Positions 12,365 through 12,919 of a DNA stretch of 12,919 nucleotides are shown one piece after another. Origin of the DNA: Candidatus Latescibacterota bacterium (lineage in GTDB: Bacteria > JAAXHH01 > JACQVL01); assembly GCA_016209865.1 (NCBI GenBank), contig JACQVL010000244.1, positions 1 through 12,919 of the forward strand, given 5' to 3'. The notes under the pieces are model-generated. The model made no database searches, was not told where the DNA came from, and saw only the letters and a program-made list of their open reading frames with translations. Position numbers and translations under genes: made by a program. Position 1 is the first letter of the stretch. Each line of letters starts with the position of its first letter.

Positions 12365-12919
12365 ATGCCTACTTTCACAGTCGCCCTCGTTTCTGGCGGG
12401 AACAACATCCCCGATTGGGTCTCCGAGGCGATCGCGCGGGAAGGGATCGAGTTCGTCGTCGCGGAATGCACGACGCGTGACGAGCTGGCGCGATACGCGG
12501 GAGATGCGGACGTCGTCTGGCTCAACGGCGGGAGCCGCATCCTGACGGCGGAGAACCTGGACGCGATCCCGCGTTGCGGGGCGATCATCCGGACCGGCAG
12601 CGGCACAGACAACGTCGCCGTGGCGGCGGCGACGACGCGGGGGATCATCGTCGCCAATACTCCGCGAGTGTCCGAAGAAGAAGTATCGGATCACGCCATC
12701 GGACTGATGTTCGCCGTCGTCCGGCAGATCGCCACGCAGGACCGTTTCGTGCGCGACGGGACGTGGGACGCGCTCCGGGCCTGGCCGCTCTGGCAGATAC
12801 GCAAGAGAACTCTGGGACTGATCGGGTTTGGACACATTGCGCGGTGCCTCGTCCGGAAGATGAGCGGGTTTGAGCTGACAGTCCTGGCGTACGACCCGTA
12901 CGTCAGTCACGACATGATG
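12365..12919 (+). CDS. D-isomer-specific 2-hydroxyacid dehydrogenase, N-terminal part (3' end outside window)
   Basis: An open frame of 185 codons from ATG 12365 to the end of the window; AGGA (12352-12355) is nine bases upstream. It belongs to the NAD-dependent D-2-hydroxyacid dehydrogenase / phosphoglycerate dehydrogenase family, usually 310-340 residues, so a little over half is present. Evidence: the substrate-loop pattern IIRTGSGTDNV (74-84), ANTPRVSEEEVSDHAIGLMF (97-116), which is the family's hinge and helix, and the Rossmann motif LGLIGFGHIA (150-159) of GxGxxA type followed by YDPY (176-179). The catalytic His and Glu lie beyond the window. It reduces 2-oxoacids or oxidises 2-hydroxyacids; whether serine biosynthesis or sugar-acid catabolism is meant cannot be told. 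It is 122 bases after the third Gfo/Idh/MocA gene, separated by the composite repeat. Confidence 0.88.
   Translation, partial: MPTFTVALVSGGNNIPDWVSEAIAREGIEFVVAECTTRDELARYAGDADVVWLNGGSRILTAENLDAIPRCGAIIRTGSGTDNVAVAAATTRGIIVANTPRVSEEEVSDHAIGLMFAVVRQIATQDRFVRDGTWDALRAWPLWQIRKRTLGLIGFGHIARCLVRKMSGFELTVLAYDPYVSHDMM

Noticed and set aside
1-12919. Insertion sequence or phage remnant
   Set aside because: No transposase, integrase, phage or conjugation protein was found in any frame; the repeats are small and non-coding.

Overview
The window is GC-rich, densely coding bacterial DNA. It shows Shine-Dalgarno-led genes, two tRNA genes without an encoded CCA, and a lipoprotein with a lipobox. The mix of families suggests an uncultured Gram-negative lineage with large sugar and sugar-acid catabolism: three Gfo/Idh/MocA oxidoreductases, a phytanoyl-CoA-type dioxygenase, a RraA-type aldolase, an LDH2/MDH2 dehydrogenase, a TIM-barrel isomerase/epimerase and two DUF2911 proteins. 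Poribacteria- or Latescibacteria-like bacteria would fit, but this is inference from gene content only; no rRNA or taxonomic marker is present.

Layout. 1-507 is the 3' half of an LDH2/MDH2-family dehydrogenase (+). It converges on two DUF2911 genes on the minus strand (622-1179, 1350-1874). From a divergent junction near 1900, a tight plus-strand operon follows: RraA-like aldolase, Gfo/Idh/MocA oxidoreductase, HAD-IIA phosphatase (1995-4511). It converges on a minus-strand ATP sulfurylase (4635-5858) that closely resembles the animal/plant enzyme. A consensus promoter then leads tRNA-Arg(TCT), a small muconolactone-isomerase-like gene and tRNA-Arg(TCG). Everything downstream is on the plus strand: Gfo/Idh/MocA (6710), TIM-barrel isomerase (7838), a divergent Nramp-family transporter (8808), a PhyH-type dioxygenase (10241), a third Gfo/Idh/MocA (11061) and the N-terminal part of a D-2-hydroxyacid dehydrogenase that runs off the window (12365). 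No gap between genes exceeds about 180 bases.

Together the enzymes look like parts of oxidation, isomerisation, aldol-cleavage and hydroxyacid-oxidation routes for sugars, polyols or sugar acids. The substrate cannot be read from sequence.

The most unusual feature is not protein-coding. Several gene junctions carry short tandem arrays with a 7-base period but different unit sequences (3695-3727, 4529-4616, 10128-10160, 12231-12350; a 7/8-base version at 506-608). Some form long inverted repeats and some supply the stop codon of the upstream gene. They resemble in style the heptanucleotide STRR repeats of cyanobacteria. A second dispersed element, a perfect 8-bp hairpin of the ATTCCCGC-N4-GCGGGAAT type, occurs three times, twice immediately before a ribosome binding site. 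I also found no CTAG in the window, while leucine TTA codons fall mostly before G.
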